Assembly (NCBI GenBank): GCA_037968835.1
Contig: JBBKWG010000287.1
Coordinates: forward strand, 1-8,318
Length of the DNA: 8,318 bases
Origin: JBBKWG01 sp037968835
GTDB taxonomy: Bacteria > Pseudomonadota > Alphaproteobacteria > Rhodobacterales > Rhodobacteraceae
Direction of reading: 5' to 3'
In this document: piece by piece, positions 6,599-8,318 of the stretch
Numbering within the stretch: the stretch's first letter is position 1
How the letters are laid out: every line of letters starts with the position of its first letter
The notes under the pieces: generated by a model
The model's input: only the letters and a program-made list of their open reading frames with translations
Told to the model about the DNA's origin: nothing
The model's database searches: none
Program-made: the position numbers and the translations under genes

Positions 6599-6669
6599 GG
6601 AACGCACGTGCAAAGAGGTAACCCGCGCGAAATGCACGATTGTCGGCAGCGCAACACTGGGTAAAGGCG

Positions 6670-6972
6670 TCAGTTCAGTGCGATTTCGTCGGAGCGGATC
6701 AAGCCGAGGATATCGCGGGCCTGTTGGTCCAGCAGATCAAGATCAAGAAAGCCGTCGCTGAGCCGCAGCGTCTTGTTTTCCAGGTCAGCGACTTCGGCCG
6801 CAAGCCGCGCCTTTTCCGCCTGCAAGGTGATGGCTTCGGCTTCGATCTGGACGCGGCGGAACAGGCCGAAATCACCCTGAACGCTGGCAAACGTAAAATA
6901 CATCGCAAGCGAGAACATCAGCGCGAAATACGCGACGACGCCGATTGCGGGACGTTTGAGGGTTTCTGTCAT
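6670..6972 (-). CDS. FtsB/DivIC-like septum formation initiator protein
   Basis: 100 aa. Layout of the FtsB/DivIC family: a short cytoplasmic N-terminus (MTETLKRP), one membrane helix (about 9-30), a heptad-like coiled coil (about 38-70, QIEAEAITLQAEKARLAAEVADLENK), then the conserved tail LDLDLLDQQARDILGLIRSDEIAL. FtsB bridges FtsL and FtsQ in the divisome and helps activate septal wall synthesis; that role is inferred from family. ATG 6972 was chosen because the membrane helix then sits at the expected place and AAGGCAGG precedes it; a longer frame reaching 7056 adds 28 residues unlike the family. It lies in the same direction as the aldolase gene (128 nt upstream) and pdhA (139 nt downstream), so it may have its own promoter. 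Confidence 0.88.
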   Translation of the reverse strand: MTETLKRPAIGVVAYFALMFSLAMYFTFASVQGDFGLFRRVQIEAEAITLQAEKARLAAEVADLENKTLRLSDGFLDLDLLDQQARDILGLIRSDEIALN

Positions 6973-7016
6973 TAGCCTGCCTTGTCGGTTCTCTGCGGAA
7001 CCTCGCCAGACCATGA

Positions 7017-7036
7017 CACAGACGAATATGTCTGTG
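7017..7036. repeat. Perfect 7-bp inverted repeat upstream of the ftsB-like gene
   Basis: CACAGAC (7017-7023) and GTCTGTG (7030-7036) flank a 6-base spacer. It lies in the 128-base gap after the aldolase gene, about 45 nt before the ftsB-like start. No T-tract follows on the minus strand, so it is not a typical terminator; it could be an operator dyad or a short hairpin. Confidence 0.35.
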
Positions 7037-7100
7037 AATCCCAAAACATGCGCCAACGGCAGAATGCCGCCGATTGATCAAGGTATGTCCCTTGCGAGGC

Positions 7101-7991
7101 TCAGCCAGCGATCGAGGCGCGGTAGATGCTGTCGATCGTTTCGGCGATCATGGCGTTGAATTCATCGTCGGACTGATCGTCCGACAGCCCTTCGGTCAGA
7201 GCCCGCGAGAAACTCGCGATCATGCCCCGGTTCTGCGCCAGTTTCGCATTCGCCTCGTCTCGCGAATAGCCACCCGACAGCGCCACAACGCGCATGACGC
7301 GGGGGTCGTCGATCAATGGCTGATATATGTTGGGAACCGTCGGCAGGGTCAGTTTGAGCATGACCTGCTGACCGGCCGGAACGCCGTCAAGCGCGTCGCC
7401 GATGGACGAAAGCAGCATCTGTTCGGCTTCGGCCTTGTCCTCGATGGAAATAGTCACCTCGGGTTCTAGGATCGGTATCAGGCCGTGCCGCAGAATTTGG
7501 CGACCGATCTCGAATTGCTGAGTGACGTTCGCGGCGATTCCGTCAGCATTGGCCGCGTCGATGACCGAACGCATTTTCGTGCCGAAAACGCGCTTCGCAA
7601 CCGCACGCTTCAACAGGTCTTCCAGCCCGTCGATCGGTTTCATCAGTTTTACGCCGTCGGTGGTTTCGGCAAGCCCCTTGTCGACCTTCAGAAAAGGCAC
7701 GACACCGCGATCGTTCCAGAGGTATTCAGCGGCCGGTTTGCCTCCGAATTCGCGATCCATGGTCATTTCGAACAGGATCGCGCCGACGATCTTCTCGCCG
7801 GTGAAGGCAGGAGCCCGCACGATACGCGCCCGCATTTCGTGGATGAGATCATACATTTCGGCGTCGGAGGAATATCGGTCGGCCTCGATGCCATAGAGCT
7901 TCAGAGCTTTGGGCGTGGAGCCACCGCTTTGGTCCAGAGCCGCCACAAAGCCTTTTCCCGAGCGCATCTGTTCTGCTTGCTTCACGTTCAC
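7101..7991 (-). CDS. Fructose-bisphosphate aldolase, class I
   Basis: Reversibly splits fructose-1,6-bisphosphate into dihydroxyacetone phosphate and glyceraldehyde-3-phosphate through a lysine Schiff base, without metal. 296 aa, the size of the short bacterial class I group. Features: FVAALDQSGGSTPKAL (Asp20 matches the catalytic Asp of animal aldolase), EKIVGAILFEMTMDRE, GTKMRSVI (Lys139), IPILEPEV (Glu176 and neighbour), VMLKLTLP with Lys213 as the likely Schiff-base lysine, and ALSGGYSRDEAN as the phosphate-binding loop. The start is GTG 7991, supported by GAGGA at 7999-8003; the first ATG would lose eight residues. It follows pgk by 69 nt in the same direction and is probably cotranscribed. 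No class II aldolase gene is visible here. Confidence 0.93.
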   Translation of the reverse strand: MNVKQAEQMRSGKGFVAALDQSGGSTPKALKLYGIEADRYSSDAEMYDLIHEMRARIVRAPAFTGEKIVGAILFEMTMDREFGGKPAAEYLWNDRGVVPFLKVDKGLAETTDGVKLMKPIDGLEDLLKRAVAKRVFGTKMRSVIDAANADGIAANVTQQFEIGRQILRHGLIPILEPEVTISIEDKAEAEQMLLSSIGDALDGVPAGQQVMLKLTLPTVPNIYQPLIDDPRVMRVVALSGGYSRDEANAKLAQNRGMIASFSRALTEGLSDDQSDDEFNAMIAETIDSIYRASIAG

Positions 7992-7998
7992 GGTATCG

Positions 7999-8003
7999 TC
8001 CTC
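7999..8003 (-). promoter_or_regulatory. Ribosome binding site supporting a GTG start of the aldolase
   Basis: GAGGA on the minus strand, 7 nt before GTG 7991. No comparable site lies before the next in-frame ATG, so the GTG is the better start. Confidence 0.55.
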
Positions 8004-8060
8004 GCTGATGTTCGTTGGTTCGTTTTAGGCACAGGTGGCTTGGGTTGCAATCTGGCGGTT

Positions 8061-8318
8061 CTAGTTCCGGTCGAGTGCCGCGACGCCGGGCAATACCTTG
8101 CCCTCCATCCACTCGAGGAACGCGCCGCCGGCGGACGAGACATAGGTGAAATCGTCCGCCACCCCGGCCTTGTTGAGAGCCGCGACCGTATCACCGCCAC
8201 CAGCGACCGAAATCAGCGCGCCGGATTTGGTCAGTTCGGCGGCTTTGCGAGCGGCCGCATTGGTTGCGGCATCGAACGGCGGAATCTCGAACGCGCCAAG
8301 CGGGCCGTTCCAGATCAG
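8061..8318 (-). CDS. pgk: Phosphoglycerate kinase, C-terminal part, cut by window edge
   Basis: The last 85 codons and the TAG stop are present; the gene continues beyond the right edge. The enzyme interconverts 1,3-bisphosphoglycerate plus ADP and 3-phosphoglycerate plus ATP. The visible part is the end of the C-terminal nucleotide-binding domain: LIWNGPLGAFEIPPFDAAT, then the glycine-rich ISVAGGGDTVAAL near the nucleotide phosphates, YVSSAGGAFLEWMEGK and VLPGVAALDRN at the end. These are standard for bacterial Pgk. The aldolase gene follows after 69 nt; no clear terminator is seen in that gap. Confidence 0.95.
   Translation of the reverse strand: MIWNGPLGAFEIPPFDAATNAAARKAAELTKSGALISVAGGGDTVAALNKAGVADDFTYVSSAGGAFLEWMEGKVLPGVAALDRN

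Noticed and set aside
5526..6761. A 411-codon open frame on the plus strand opposite pdhA and part of the ftsB-like gene
   Set aside because: It spans two convincing minus-strand genes and the gap between them, with no family signature.
6973..7056. A 28-residue N-terminal extension of the ftsB-like protein
   Set aside because: It would place a long stretch before the membrane helix, unlike the family, and ATG 6972 has an acceptable ribosome binding site.
8010..8024. Direct repeat GTTCGTT at 8010-8016 and 8018-8024 between pgk and the aldolase gene
   Set aside because: Two 7-base copies in a leader region are too little to support an operator or repeat family.
1..8318. A mobile element, defence island, CRISPR array or other new system
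   Set aside because: No transposase, integrase, nuclease, repeat-spacer pattern or composition shift was seen; almost all of the window is core metabolism with tight gene packing.

Overview
The window reads as ordinary chromosome from a GC-rich alphaproteobacterium, most likely of the Rhodobacterales/Rhodobacteraceae type. The main reason is the pyruvate dehydrogenase (PDH) locus, whose E1 beta subunit carries its own N-terminal lipoyl domain, an arrangement known from Alphaproteobacteria. A short FtsB/DivIC-like division gene sits just upstream of pdhA, and protein similarities by eye agree. I see no rRNA, tRNA, insertion sequence, phage gene or CRISPR array. Coding density is very high: no gap exceeds about 140 bases.

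Left part, plus strand (1-2220): the 3' part of cysE (serine O-acetyltransferase, cut by the left edge), a hairpin with a T-tract that looks like an intrinsic terminator or attenuator (764-800), a long form of cysteine synthase (cysK, 813-1886), and, 4 nt later, a small NTF2/SnoaL-like protein (1891-2220). CysE makes O-acetylserine and the synthase turns it into cysteine. The CysE tail does not end in the isoleucine that normally docks into CysK.

Middle and right part, minus strand (2236-8318), read right to left: the 3' end of pgk (phosphoglycerate kinase, cut by the right edge), a class I fructose-bisphosphate aldolase (7101-7991), an FtsB/DivIC-like septum protein (6670-6972), pdhA (5517-6530), pdhB (4113-5498), an unrecognised 86-aa gene (3848-4108), pdhC (2517-3848) and an MliC-like lysozyme-inhibitor lipoprotein (2236-2520). 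From pdhA to the lipoprotein the genes are 18 nt apart, 4 nt apart or overlapping (TGATG, ATGA), so they very probably form one translationally coupled operon. The minus-strand block and the cys block converge with only 15 nt between their last stop codons.

The genes work as carbon flow from fructose-1,6-bisphosphate through phosphoglycerate to pyruvate and acetyl-CoA, with cysteine synthesis next door. I do not see a clearly new system. The points most worth following are the unrecognised small gene between pdhB and pdhC, the lysozyme-inhibitor-like lipoprotein coupled to pdhC, the two nearly identical lipoyl domains, and the hairpin abutting the cysK ribosome binding site together with the unusual CysE tail.
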